A DNA stretch of 64,000 bases from an uncultured Bacteroidia bacterium (GCA_902769875.1 CACXQV010000003.1:1-64000); one strand, 5' to 3'. Shown: positions 9,239 through 17,785, counted from the first letter of the stretch. A program made the numbers and translations. Notes: generated by a model not told the origin, from the letters alone.

Positions 9239-11554
9239 TTATTTGATGATGAGTTTTTCGCTATCCAAAACCGTGCCAGTTTTGTTACGGCGGCTTACGG
9301 TGTACCAGCCACGGGGCAAATCGGAGGTTGAAACCTCGACGCTCTCGGTTTGGCTGAAGCTGATGCGTTTCACTTCCTTGCCTTCGGAATTGAAGATGAC
9401 GATTTGTCCATCGGAAGGCTCGCCCCAGCTCAGACGTGCTTGTCCGTCGGCTGGATTGGGGTACACCTGCATGCGTTTCAAGGGCTCGTGGTGCTCTGCC
9501 TCGCCCAAAGCCTGCTTGTCCCAGGCGGCGATGGCATATTCGCCCGAAGGCAAATTGTCGACGACGAGGCGGCCATGGCGCCATGTGCTGCCCGGATAGA
9601 GCGAATGCGGCATCTCATGCCAAGGCTCTGACGCATTGCGGCGATAAAGCAAGGTGGCCGAGTCGTTTTCGCTGTGGATGATGTCGTCTTCGCTCGAGTT
9701 GGTATAGTCGAACATTCCCGTCACCGTGGCCTCACCGAAATCGTAACGGTTGATGGTCCAGAAGTGTTTGGTCGACATGGCCATGTTGGGGATGAGCGGG
9801 TCGTCGTAGGGACCCACAAAATGATGCTCCACCCCGACAAAGACTGAGTCGGTGAGCGATTCGGCCTTGGCAAAGAAGCTGGCATAGTTCTGTTGCGCGG
9901 TGGTCTTCAGCATCATGTTTTTCTGCAACCTGCCGTCGAGCCAATTGTTGTTGAAGTCGCATACCATACCTATAGGCTCAAAGTCAAGCATTTTCACGGA
10001 GGCGCCTTGCAGCCCGTCCCAGCAAACCGTATCGGTAACCAACTGGAAATCAGGACCGATGAAGGTCACTTCATAAACATTGTGCTGTCCGATGTGGTCG
10101 TCGCCGATGTGCTGGTAACGCAAATCGAGCGTCACCGCATACTGTCCACCCACGGGCGTCACCTCGGCAATGGTCGCGAAAGGATGCGGCATCCCCGAAC
10201 TGTACACATAAGTGTCAAAGAAGCCGTGCATATCGATGCCCGAATAATCGGTGAGTGCATTACAAAGGAGTTCGGAAGTCGCTGTCTGGTAGGCATATTG
10301 CTGGAAGTAGTGGCGCATGGCAGCGAGGAAGTTTTCGCGCCCCATGTAGTTCATCATCGTGTTGACAATGACCGCGCCGCGCTCGTAAACCAGAATGGTG
10401 TTGTAGGTCAAATCCAAGGGCATATTGTTGAGCGGTATCCAGTTGCTTGCGCTGTTGCACCAATTGTTGACGCTGTTCACCTTGGCCGACATGGTGTTTT
10501 GGAAATGCTGCTCACCGTAAACGCCCACCTCGTAGAACACGCCCCAAAACTGCGCGAAGCCCTCGTTGAGCCACATGTCGCCCGCCTCGGCGCAAGTCAC
10601 CAAGTTGCCCGACCACATGTGAGAGAGTTCGTGGGCGATGTATTCCTCGTTGTCGGTCGTGCCGTTCACCACGCTTGACACGATGGCGATGTTGTCGGTG
10701 TGTTCCATGCAACCTTTTTCCGTGACCACATAACCAATACGGTTGAACGGATAGGCACCCATGCTCTCTTCAAAGAAAGCCGCAATCTGCTTGACGTGTA
10801 CCATCGAAGCCGGCACGTTGTTGACTTGGTTGGGCTTGGCATACACCGTAATCGGGATGTCGCGCTCGATGCCGTTGTAGACATCTTCCCAAACCACATA
10901 GTCGCCAACCGCAAAGGAAATATGGTAGGTGGCGATTTCCTGCGGTGTGTTCCAATGCCAAGTGGTGGTGCCGTCGCCGTTGTCAAAGGCATCCACAAGG
11001 ATGCCGCCGCAAATGGCTTTCTTGTCGTTGCTCGCGGTGATGAAAAGGTCGTATGTGGCCTTGTCGGTGAAGTTGTCGACGCAAGGGAACCAAGTCTTGC
11101 CGAGGTTGTGCGGTTGGCTGTCGAAGCCCACGCCGAGGTTGTAGACACGATCAGGGATGCTGTTAGGGGCAGGACGCCACCATTCCACGCCGCCCCAAGT
11201 CTCGCTGAAAGTGGAGCCGCCATAGCGCACGTCGAGGGTGACGCTCTCGCCCGCCGCTATCGGTTCGTCGAAGGTGACGGTCAAAAAGTCGCCCTCCTGA
11301 CCGAAACTTTCCACACCGTAGAAATCGGAGGCCACATCGGTGACAGTGAGGCTCTTCAATTCCAACACGACGGCATTTATGCTCGCAGTGGTGGTGAAAT
11401 CGATGAAGGTCTCTCCTTGCAGCGTGCAGTTGGCGAAATCGAAATCCCAAACGTGGATTTCATAGTGCGTCACATCTATGCCTTCGCCGGCGGTTTGGCC
11501 AATCAGCGAAGACAAGGAAAACAACAACGCAAGTATTACAGAAACTTTTTTCAT
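9239..11554 (-). CDS. Secreted M1-family metallo-aminopeptidase with T9SS tail
   Basis: 771 residues from ATG 11554; the frame extends 20 codons upstream, but only MKKVSVILALLFSLSSLIGQ gives a proper signal peptide. The gluzincin signature HELSH (residues 308-312) is followed 18 residues later by the third zinc ligand in WLNEG (Glu331). The exopeptidase motif normally GxMEN reads GCMEH (about 281-285), an unusual Asn-to-His change. The C-terminus carries a T9SS sorting domain (YPNPADGQARL, DLPRGWYTVS). It probably trims N-terminal amino acids from peptides at the cell surface. It sits 8 bases after the upstream lipoprotein gene and 8 before the next, in a tight operon. Confidence 0.92.
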   Translation of the reverse strand: MKKVSVILALLFSLSSLIGQTAGEGIDVTHYEIHVWDFDFANCTLQGETFIDFTTTASINAVVLELKSLTVTDVASDFYGVESFGQEGDFLTVTFDEPIAAGESVTLDVRYGGSTFSETWGGVEWWRPAPNSIPDRVYNLGVGFDSQPHNLGKTWFPCVDNFTDKATYDLFITASNDKKAICGGILVDAFDNGDGTTTWHWNTPQEIATYHISFAVGDYVVWEDVYNGIERDIPITVYAKPNQVNNVPASMVHVKQIAAFFEESMGAYPFNRIGYVVTEKGCMEHTDNIAIVSSVVNGTTDNEEYIAHELSHMWSGNLVTCAEAGDMWLNEGFAQFWGVFYEVGVYGEQHFQNTMSAKVNSVNNWCNSASNWIPLNNMPLDLTYNTILVYERGAVIVNTMMNYMGRENFLAAMRHYFQQYAYQTATSELLCNALTDYSGIDMHGFFDTYVYSSGMPHPFATIAEVTPVGGQYAVTLDLRYQHIGDDHIGQHNVYEVTFIGPDFQLVTDTVCWDGLQGASVKMLDFEPIGMVCDFNNNWLDGRLQKNMMLKTTAQQNYASFFAKAESLTDSVFVGVEHHFVGPYDDPLIPNMAMSTKHFWTINRYDFGEATVTGMFDYTNSSEDDIIHSENDSATLLYRRNASEPWHEMPHSLYPGSTWRHGRLVVDNLPSGEYAIAAWDKQALGEAEHHEPLKRMQVYPNPADGQARLSWGEPSDGQIVIFNSEGKEVKRISFSQTESVEVSTSDLPRGWYTVSRRNKTGTVLDSEKLIIK

Positions 11555-11562
11555 AGAACGAT

Positions 11563-12135
11563 TTATTTTTGATTGATGACAGATTTGCTTCCAATGAAGA
11601 CGGGATTCGTGCATATCGCTTCCGTTTGAATCACATTGCTTTCGTGCAAGGCGCGGTCGAGGATGCGGATTTCGAATTTGATGGTATCGTTGGGCGACAG
11701 CGGGTTTTGCACCGTGAGCTTATACTCGATCTTGCCCGAAATGGCCTTCGGCTCTTCCGAGTCGCGCAAGCGGCGGAAACGCGCGTTGAATGTCACCGTG
11801 TCGAACGATTGCGTCTGCGGGTTCCAGCTCAGCAGCGGCGTTTTCACAAACTGCCCATTGACCGATCTCAGGTAGTCGACCACCATATTATAATAATGTG
11901 CGTCGTTCAGGCCGAATGGCGGCAGCGTGTCGGAGTCGTCAAGGCCGAGGTCGCCGTCGCCGTCAGTGTAAGAGAAAACCACGACACCCTCACCACTGAA
12001 AGTGCTGTCAGGATTCATCAGATAAGTGAAACCTTCGTAGGCAATCTTCGACTCCACAGGATACTCCACGGGCTTTTGGCAGGCCACCGCCGCCAAGGCC
12101 AAAAAAAGAAGCCCTATCAGTTCCTTGATTTTCAT
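11563..12135 (-). CDS. Lipoprotein of unknown function, first gene of the M1 peptidase operon
   Basis: 190 residues from ATG 12135 (the frame begins 10 codons earlier, but MKIKELIGLLFLALAAVAC is the proper lipoprotein signal, lipobox AVAC). The mature part has an acidic DGDGDLGLDDSD stretch that could bind calcium, then beta-rich sequence (SGKIEYKLTVQNPL). It resembles small Bacteroidetes lipoproteins of unknown role. It is the promoter-proximal gene of the operon, and its stop lies 8 bases before the M1 peptidase start. Confidence 0.8.
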   Translation of the reverse strand: MKIKELIGLLFLALAAVACQKPVEYPVESKIAYEGFTYLMNPDSTFSGEGVVVFSYTDGDGDLGLDDSDTLPPFGLNDAHYYNMVVDYLRSVNGQFVKTPLLSWNPQTQSFDTVTFNARFRRLRDSEEPKAISGKIEYKLTVQNPLSPNDTIKFEIRILDRALHESNVIQTEAICTNPVFIGSKSVINQK

Positions 12136-12176
12136 CTCATCAATCCAAGTTGGTCGACACTTCACATTTGAGGCGG

Positions 12177-12212
12177 TAAAAGTACGAATTTTTGGCGAAA
12201 TGGGCGCAACAA
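12177..12212 (-). promoter_or_regulatory. Candidate promoter of the 12135-7518 operon
   Basis: On the minus strand a -7 box TACTTTTA (12177-12184) is preceded 22 bases upstream by TTGTTG (12207-12212). The last base differs from the TAnnTTTG consensus. Transcription would start about 35 bases upstream of the lipoprotein ATG. Confidence 0.4.
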
Positions 12213-12294
12213 TAATCGATTTGAGTTTTTCTTGATTTTCAGCAAATTAACAACCATCGTTCAAAAAAATATCGTGGAAAAGTGTGGAAAAGTG

Positions 12295-12323
12295 TTGACT
12301 TGTTCACAAATGTTGTATCTTTG
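12295..12323 (+). promoter_or_regulatory. Promoter of the zeta-like kinase gene
   Basis: TTG (12295-12297), an 18-base spacer, then the consensus -7 box TATCTTTG (12316-12323), about 55 bases before the ATG. This is a good fit to the Bacteroidetes primary sigma factor promoter. Confidence 0.6.
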
Positions 12324-12377
12324 CCGCCAGTTTTGGCACGAAATTGGCCATAACAGAACGAGCAGAAAACATTTTAG

Positions 12378-12971
12378 ATGCCGAATTTGTATATCATATC
12401 AGGCTGCAACGGAGCAGGAAAGACGACCGCCTCATTGACGGTTTTGCCCGAGACGCTCCAATGCAAGGAGTTCGTCAATTGCGACGAAATCGCCAAAGGC
12501 CTCTCTCCACTCAACCCCGACGGAGCCAAGGTTGCCGCAGGCCGCCTGATGCTCTCGCGCATCAAGACCCTCATCGCTGACAAAGCCGACTTTGCCATCG
12601 AGACCACTTTGGCCGCAAAATCCTATCACGCCCTCATCAAGAAAGCCCGCGAGGAAGGCTACAAGGCCAGCCTCATCTATTTCTGGCTGCAAAGCCCGGA
12701 ATTGGCCATCAAGCGCGTGGCGGAGCGCGTGAAACACGGCGGCCATCATGTGGACGACAGTATCATCCGCAGGCGCTATCGTGCAGGCATCAAGAACCTT
12801 TTCAACCTTTATTGCCCCGTCGTCGACTACTTCCTGTTCATCGACAACAGCATTATGCCCTCCGAGGTCATCGCCGAAGGAAACATCAAATCCATCAAGT
12901 TCTATAACGAAGAAAAATTCAAAAAAATCAGACAATATGACAACAGTAACAGTGAATGCAAAGAAGAATGA
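12378..12971 (+). CDS. Zeta-toxin-like P-loop kinase
   Basis: 197 residues. The start MPNLYIISGCNGAGKTT holds a Walker A loop (GCNGAGKTT, 9-17). An acidic NCDEIAKG follows at about 34-41, and FAIETTLAAKSY at about 72 is the substrate-side motif of the zeta-toxin/AAA_33 group. The later positively charged helix SIIRRRYRAGIKNL also fits. Zeta toxins phosphorylate UDP-N-acetylglucosamine; related chromosomal Bacteroidetes proteins are not all proven toxins. Its 3' end overlaps the next small gene by 35 bases, suggesting a translationally coupled pair, and a terminator follows. It may instead be a small-molecule kinase. Confidence 0.8.
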   Translation: MPNLYIISGCNGAGKTTASLTVLPETLQCKEFVNCDEIAKGLSPLNPDGAKVAAGRLMLSRIKTLIADKADFAIETTLAAKSYHALIKKAREEGYKASLIYFWLQSPELAIKRVAERVKHGGHHVDDSIIRRRYRAGIKNLFNLYCPVVDYFLFIDNSIMPSEVIAEGNIKSIKFYNEEKFKKIRQYDNSNSECKEE

Positions 12972-13137
12972 AGTTTCGTCCTTCACCAAGAAATTGATGA
13001 GCGGCCTCGACCTCTCGATGCAACGCCTTCTCACCATGCGCTGCCGCCACAACGGCACCTTCTGCTTCTGCGACGCCAACGGCAACATCTACACCGTGAA
13101 AGCCAAGGAAGTCAGAGCCATGATGGAACAGGAATAA
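12937..13137 (+). CDS. Small protein, candidate antitoxin of the zeta-like kinase
   Basis: 66 residues beginning MTTVTVNAKKNEVSSFTKKL, in a different frame from the kinase gene and overlapping its last 35 bases. The TTVTVN start resembles small Bacteroidetes antitoxin-like proteins (inference from memory). The rest has a basic middle and a CRHNGTFCFCDANGN segment with three Cys. The order kinase-first, antitoxin-second is unlike classical epsilon/zeta operons. It ends 28 bases before a strong hairpin terminator, so the two genes form a closed unit. Confidence 0.65.
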   Translation: MTTVTVNAKKNEVSSFTKKLMSGLDLSMQRLLTMRCRHNGTFCFCDANGNIYTVKAKEVRAMMEQE

Positions 13138-13165
13138 AAGCTATTCGTCACATAGAAAAACCAAG

Positions 13166-13204
13166 CCACAATTTGCAGGTTGTCTGCGAATTGTGGTTTT
13201 TTTT
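13166..13204 (+). terminator. Terminator after the zeta-like pair
   Basis: A 13-bp stem with one G-T pair (13166-13178 with 13184-13196), a 5-base loop and a run of eight T (13197-13204). It lies between the plus-strand pair and the convergent minus-strand AlbA_2 gene. Confidence 0.85.
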
Positions 13205-13215
13205 GTGCAATTGTC

Positions 13216-14373
13216 TTAACCCTCTTTTCGAGGTATCCGAACTATAAACTGTTCCCCATCTTTGTCGTTAATAAGTTCAAGATTGGGTTCTGCTTTGATT
13301 GCACGGCGAACACCCGTCCCCACTCCACGATAATTCATTAACCTCGAAACATAAGTGACAATCAATGGATTACGAACAATAGCGTTCCCCATCTTAATAT
13401 TCTCAATTGTCAAACTATTTGGCAAAGCCCCAGGGCTGATTATTTCAACTCTATCATCAAAAATAAAAACCCTGATAGGCGAATTCTTTGAATAATCTCT
13501 ATGTGTCAAAGCATTCTGTATCAGTTCTTCCAATGCAACAGGTGAAATTTCAAGTTTCCCAACGGAGTTAAAGTTTTGGCCTTGTTGGGTATGCATCAAA
13601 TTCCTATTGAAAAATGCCATACATTTTTCGAACATTTCCGGTATCGTTCCAACAATGTCTTCACTATCCCTGTAATCAATGCCTTCCATTTCATTACCGA
13701 AAAACGAAATCGCTTTAATGCAAAAAACAGGGCGATACCGTTGTGGATTTGGAGAGAAGAACAATAGGCCTCCCAAAGTTAATTCTTTATTCTTCAATAG
13801 ATTGATATTTCTGTATAGTTGTTCATCTGGCAAATCTATATCATCACTGATTTTGGAAAGATACTCTTTTACCCTGTTTTCATCAATATCATTAATGGAA
13901 GTGTTGGGGACAATCATTTCGTCCACATACAACATACCACTATGTTGGAACAACCTGATTTGTTCATTATTATCCGTTAGTATACGCTTGTCGCCTCCCT
14001 GTTTAATCCAAATACGGCCTTGCTTGTCTTTGTATGGTTTTGAAACTCCTTCGTCAATATTTACGACAAGGATGTTCTTCTCTTTGCCCTCGTCAGAAAT
14101 CTGGACAACTTCAGTTGTGATATAAATCGATGGCTTCACAAAATCCGTTGCTATCGTAGCCAATTTGTTTCCAGTATCTTGCAACTGTTTATAATCAAGG
14201 CCGACGATTGCCCCTGTTTTATCGACGACACCGAACAATATCACTCCTCCTATTGAATTAGACATTGCAACCATTTCCGCTGCAATTCCATCATTGCTGT
14301 CCAACAATTGCTTGAACTGTACTTTGCTGGTTTCTCCTTGGCCAATCAAACCAAGTAATTCTAATGCGTCCAT
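13216..14373 (-). CDS. AlbA_2 / HATPase_c_4 domain protein (RecG-like regulator family)
   Basis: 385 residues. Residues 14-58 (ETSKVQFKQLL...GVILFGVVD) match the Schlafen/AlbA_2 putative nucleic-acid-binding domain. Residues 280-320 (ELIQNALTHRDYS, then VEIISPGALPNSL) and GVGTGVRRAI (351-360) match the GHKL-type ATPase module that follows AlbA_2 in COG2865 proteins. The usual C-terminal winged helix is missing, so it is a short version. It starts 6 bases after the PHP-ATPase gene and is very probably co-transcribed with it. Such proteins often occur in mobile and defence islands, as regulators or effectors; the role here is inferred only from that association. AT-rich compared with its neighbours. 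Confidence 0.85.
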   Translation of the reverse strand: MDALELLGLIGQGETSKVQFKQLLDSNDGIAAEMVAMSNSIGGVILFGVVDKTGAIVGLDYKQLQDTGNKLATIATDFVKPSIYITTEVVQISDEGKEKNILVVNIDEGVSKPYKDKQGRIWIKQGGDKRILTDNNEQIRLFQHSGMLYVDEMIVPNTSINDIDENRVKEYLSKISDDIDLPDEQLYRNINLLKNKELTLGGLLFFSPNPQRYRPVFCIKAISFFGNEMEGIDYRDSEDIVGTIPEMFEKCMAFFNRNLMHTQQGQNFNSVGKLEISPVALEELIQNALTHRDYSKNSPIRVFIFDDRVEIISPGALPNSLTIENIKMGNAIVRNPLIVTYVSRLMNYRGVGTGVRRAIKAEPNLELINDKDGEQFIVRIPRKEG

Positions 14374-14379
14374 ATTGTA

Positions 14380-17022
14380 TTACCTCCAAATGTTATATAT
14401 GTATTTTCTTCTATCAAAAGCGTCTTTCCCGCCTTCCATAATATCCACAATAGACTTTTGAATGATAGGAGTATCTATCGTTCCCTCTTGCAGTTCAATT
14501 GCAGAACCATCTTCAAAAGAACAAGAAACGATTTTTTCGCTATCGCCAAGAACTGGAATGTTTGCGTTATGGGTGGCAAAGACAAATTGCATTTTCCCTT
14601 TTAATTTCAGAATTTCTTTGATCACTTCATCATATATTGTCTGATTATCCAAATCATCTTCAGGCTGGTCTATAATGAGAATATCATTGTCTTTTTGGGC
14701 AAGCAAAAACAGGATTAATGCAGAAGCCCTTTGGCCAAGAGAATGTTTCGAGAGAGGTTTCCCTTTATAGTTTATTGTAACTTTGTCTTTCACCCTAAAT
14801 GTCAGCAACTCATCCAAATGTTCCATTAAACGATCATAGAACAGATGGTATGCAGAACTGGCAATTTGCGACAACTTGTCCTTGTCACGATAAATCTCAA
14901 TAAAATCGGAAAACTTCTCTACAATATTATTATAGGTGGTTTCTCTAATGTTTGTTCCCCTGAAAACAGACTTGATCTTTTCAAGCATTTGATTTCGCTG
15001 TCCCTTGAACTCTATTGTAATTTCCAAATTGCTGTTCGATTTGTTGATCTTTTCGGTTTCATCCTTCAAAATATCAAATTCCGACAGCCAAAGTTCGTTC
15101 AACTCTTGCAACAATTTCTGCAGTTTCAGTTCAAGGGCTTTCTGCTTTTCAATTTGCTTATTAATCTCCTGTAACCTCAATTGTGAAGTATTTAAAGACC
15201 TGTTTAGAGCCAAGAAAGAATCAGGATTCAAAGTATCAGAATTGATTTCTCGTTTTATCTTTGCAAACTCTTCTGCCATTTCCTCCTTCTTGACATTATA
15301 ATGCTCAATCGCTTTGTTGTAGAGTTCAATTGCTTTTTGGTTCTTTGATGATGCCTCCTTTAGTGCTTCGTAAGACTGTTTTGCTTCTTGCAATGCTTTG
15401 TTTGCCATATCGAAAATATCAGCATTGCTTTCCGAAACAATTGGATTTGCAAACAACTGTTCGTAGTCGGCAATGATGGAATTAACATCATTTATATATG
15501 AATCCAATCTTTCGCGTGTCCTGATCAACAACAAACCATCCTGTTCGAATTGGGTTTGTTGCCTTAACTTTTCCTCTACACCGGCTTTTTTGAAGTACTC
15601 AATCTTCTGTTGCGCATTCTTGATCGTATTTTCCGTCTCTTCCTTTAGTGACTGTAAATCTTTAATCTTTTTAATCTCAGATATCACACTAACTATTTCA
15701 TTCTTTTTATCGTTTATTTCACGGATTTTGGATTGCAGTCGGTTTCCGACCAGTCGTTTCAGCAAGTCCGATTCAAAATCATCTTTCTTGTTCGACAAGT
15801 CTTTTTGGCCGAAATATATTGGTGTGCCCAAAATGGCCTCAATGGAACAATCTTTTATTTCATTGGTCTCATTATCAAAAATGTTTTCCTTCTGGCCATA
15901 TATCTTCTCTATGCGATACTCTCGTCTGTCTTGTTTGTTAACCACGACAACTATTACCTTGCCCCCACTACCCAAGATGTAAGAAATCAAATCATTCTTG
16001 TAACCAGCATCTGCCGACGAACCAGACAGATTGATTCCCAAAGCATACCTCAATATTTCAATAATTGATGACTTCCCACTACCTCTAATTCCGATGAAAC
16101 TATTCAGTTCAGATGAAAACCCAATAACTTTTCCGTCTAGTTTTCCGCCAATAAATTGAATAGATTTTATGTATGAGTTAGATGTAGCCTGGTCAGTTTC
16201 CGAAACTCTATGTTCCTTGTCTATCAAAGCATATTTCAGAGCCTCAAAACTGAAATCCCCTAATTTAATATAAGTCCTTTTCTCCGTGTCATTTTGTTTC
16301 GAGGGCTTGCCCGCCGCTTCTAATGTCTTGCAATCAGACCCTTCTACAAAAGCAGGCAATACCCCGCCAAACCATTGACGATATGTATCAAGCCTATCAT
16401 AAGTGCGCACTTTTTGCAATCCAAGAACAAATTTTTTAAACAATTCATTTTTAGCAAGTTGCTGTATCCTTCCACCCTCTAATTCGTTAAAAAATCCGCT
16501 GTTTTGTTCAATATGAGCTAATACGATGAACGAGTCTCTACCTTGATTGCGGTGTTCATCAAGTTTCTTCAGGAGAGTTTCCAAACTATAATTGCATCTC
16601 GTATTATCGTTTTCTCTATTGGCAATACCTTCAAAAGCAGAGGTGAGAAACTGATTTATATAGTTTTCGTTATTTGGCAGCCAAGACTTGTCATCAAAAG
16701 CGATAAGGGTATGGATTCCGTTTGCACCATCATTCACGGACAATTCAACTCCTGCGACAAGCCAAATACCTTCTTTTTTTGCAGTTTTTTTCAACGCTTT
16801 ATACTCATCAACGTCAAACTTGTTGTGGTTCGTAATAACCCCAACTTGGATGCCCTCTTTTTTTAGTTGTTGAATATAGTTTGAATAATAGAAGTTCACA
16901 TCCCCATTATACACAAATTCTTTATCGGCTTTCGTATGAAGATGAAAATCAGCACGCAGCCACTGTGAGCCATTTTTAAACAAATCAAGTTTTTTTGTTT
17001 CTATCTTTTGAGAATCATCCAT
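14380..17022 (-). CDS. PHP-domain ABC/SMC-type coiled-coil ATPase (TrlF-like), candidate defence protein
   Basis: 880 residues. The N-terminal PHP phosphoesterase domain shows DFHLHT (25-30), TNHN (64-67), a metal-ligand Glu in GVELS (93), His170 (LAHIEQN) and Asp230 (EGSDCKT). An ABC/RecF-type ATPase follows: Walker A GIRGSGKSS (311-319), Q-loop YFGQKD (Gln406), signature SLGQ (761-764), Walker B ILIIDQPEDD (781-790) and switch His818 (ATHNAN). Residues 430-690 are a long Lys/Glu-rich coiled coil. The layout agrees with the family I remember as TrlF-like AAA ATPases. PHP domains can be nucleases, so a Rad50/SbcC-like or Abi-type nuclease is plausible. It is followed at 6 bases by the AlbA_2 gene and preceded by a 42-codon ORF. 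Base composition is clearly AT-rich, suggesting transfer. Confidence 0.88.
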   Translation of the reverse strand: MDDSQKIETKKLDLFKNGSQWLRADFHLHTKADKEFVYNGDVNFYYSNYIQQLKKEGIQVGVITNHNKFDVDEYKALKKTAKKEGIWLVAGVELSVNDGANGIHTLIAFDDKSWLPNNENYINQFLTSAFEGIANRENDNTRCNYSLETLLKKLDEHRNQGRDSFIVLAHIEQNSGFFNELEGGRIQQLAKNELFKKFVLGLQKVRTYDRLDTYRQWFGGVLPAFVEGSDCKTLEAAGKPSKQNDTEKRTYIKLGDFSFEALKYALIDKEHRVSETDQATSNSYIKSIQFIGGKLDGKVIGFSSELNSFIGIRGSGKSSIIEILRYALGINLSGSSADAGYKNDLISYILGSGGKVIVVVVNKQDRREYRIEKIYGQKENIFDNETNEIKDCSIEAILGTPIYFGQKDLSNKKDDFESDLLKRLVGNRLQSKIREINDKKNEIVSVISEIKKIKDLQSLKEETENTIKNAQQKIEYFKKAGVEEKLRQQTQFEQDGLLLIRTRERLDSYINDVNSIIADYEQLFANPIVSESNADIFDMANKALQEAKQSYEALKEASSKNQKAIELYNKAIEHYNVKKEEMAEEFAKIKREINSDTLNPDSFLALNRSLNTSQLRLQEINKQIEKQKALELKLQKLLQELNELWLSEFDILKDETEKINKSNSNLEITIEFKGQRNQMLEKIKSVFRGTNIRETTYNNIVEKFSDFIEIYRDKDKLSQIASSAYHLFYDRLMEHLDELLTFRVKDKVTINYKGKPLSKHSLGQRASALILFLLAQKDNDILIIDQPEDDLDNQTIYDEVIKEILKLKGKMQFVFATHNANIPVLGDSEKIVSCSFEDGSAIELQEGTIDTPIIQKSIVDIMEGGKDAFDRRKYIYNIWR

Positions 17023-17050
17023 AGTCTTATTCCTATTAAATCATATCGTC

Positions 17051-17179
17051 TTATCCTCTCTCATTTGCAAAGCAGTATCGGTTTTTCAACTGGCTGGAAT
17101 CTTCGTCAAATACCTCAGGCATAAGCGATTGCAGTATCTTTATCCGTTCCTCTTGCGGTGTTTGCGATTTTCCGTCCAT
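17051..17179 (-). CDS. 42-residue ORF at the head of the PHP-ATPase operon
   Basis: ATG at 17179, stop at 17051, 28 bases before the PHP-ATPase start and in the same direction. The peptide is acidic and hydrophilic (QEERIKILQSLMPEVFDED at residues 10-27). The ERIKILQSLMPEVFDE part faintly recalls the N-terminus of type III restriction-modification Mod proteins, so it may be the leftover start of a deleted mod gene. It could also be a genuine small operon member or leader peptide. Two TAnnTTTG boxes lie immediately upstream. Confidence 0.45.
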   Translation of the reverse strand: MDGKSQTPQEERIKILQSLMPEVFDEDSSQLKNRYCFANERG

Positions 17180-17200
17180 ACATTTTCCCAATTTACCGAG

Positions 17201-17218
17201 CAAAATTAGGCAAATTTA
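17201..17218 (-). promoter_or_regulatory. Candidate promoter(s) of the PHP-ATPase operon
   Basis: On the minus strand two adjacent -7 boxes are visible, TAATTTTG (17201-17208) and TAAATTTG (17211-17218), 22-32 bases upstream of the 42-codon ORF. No convincing -33 TTTG at the right spacing was found. Confidence 0.45.
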
Positions 17219-17324
17219 TTGTTGAATAATAATTTCAGGCTCAATTTTCCCATTTTTGGCTCAGAATGGTAACACATAAGGCCTTTCCCCCGAAAAATCG
17301 GGGGAAAACGGGTGTCGTAGGTGT

Positions 17325-17640
17325 CTACCTGAAACAGGGCCTGTGTGGTGTTGTATAGCCGCATAGGCCTTCCTTGCCAATTTTGCCCGAGCGCAAGCGC
17401 AACTCCTTGACGATACTCAGCAAGGCGGTCTCCGTGTTGGAGAAATCGGCCTTCACCGTGCTGATGTCGCTCATGGTACAGACGTATTTGAATCAGGAAG
17501 CCATGTCGCCAACAAAGAAACCATTGTCGGCAACGAAGTCCGTCGACGATGCCTTGATGCTGCAACAGGCGGGGTTGGTTCTCGCGATGTTGAGTTAGGC
17601 TTGGGCCTGCGTCACATTCTTAGAAGTTGCCTTAATAAAT
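17325..17640 (-). pseudogene. Decayed coding frame of unknown origin
   Basis: One minus-strand frame stays readable across the region with two in-frame stops (TAA and TGA): pieces read KNVTQAQA, then LNIARTNPACCSIKASSTDF...GDMAS, then from ATG 17474 MSDISTVKADFSNTETALLS...IGKEGL. The codon pattern looks like decayed protein sequence rather than random DNA, but no family is recognised. A small GC hairpin (17287-17304, CCCCCGA/TCGGGGG) lies just beyond. The remaining bases between 17180 and 17325 hold only the promoter boxes. Confidence 0.35.
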
Positions 17641-17755
17641 GATCATCAAAAACACGGAAACGGAACGTGTTCATTACTCGATCACTATCTTTTGGGTTCT
17701 GACATTGTCCCCATCAATCAAACGCAACACATACACGCCCGCCGTCATCCCTGAT

Positions 17756-17785
17756 GTAGAGACGTTTCCTGAAACGTCCCCCCTA
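17756..17785. repeat. Palindromic repeat inside the lipase-like T9SS tail
   Basis: Arms GACGTTTC and GAAACGTC (17761-17778, CT between), with flanking GTAGA at 17756. In the protein it encodes the SRRGDVSGNVSTS part of the sorting domain. The paralogous tail at 24292-24313 carries the same element with a longer stem. Confidence 0.7.

Noticed and set aside
12432-13088. 218-codon minus-strand ORF
   Set aside because: Mirror shadow of the zeta-like kinase gene, without start signals or domain sense.
17374-17598. 74-codon plus-strand ORF
   Set aside because: The opposite strand reads more like decayed protein; no promoter or family signal on the plus strand.
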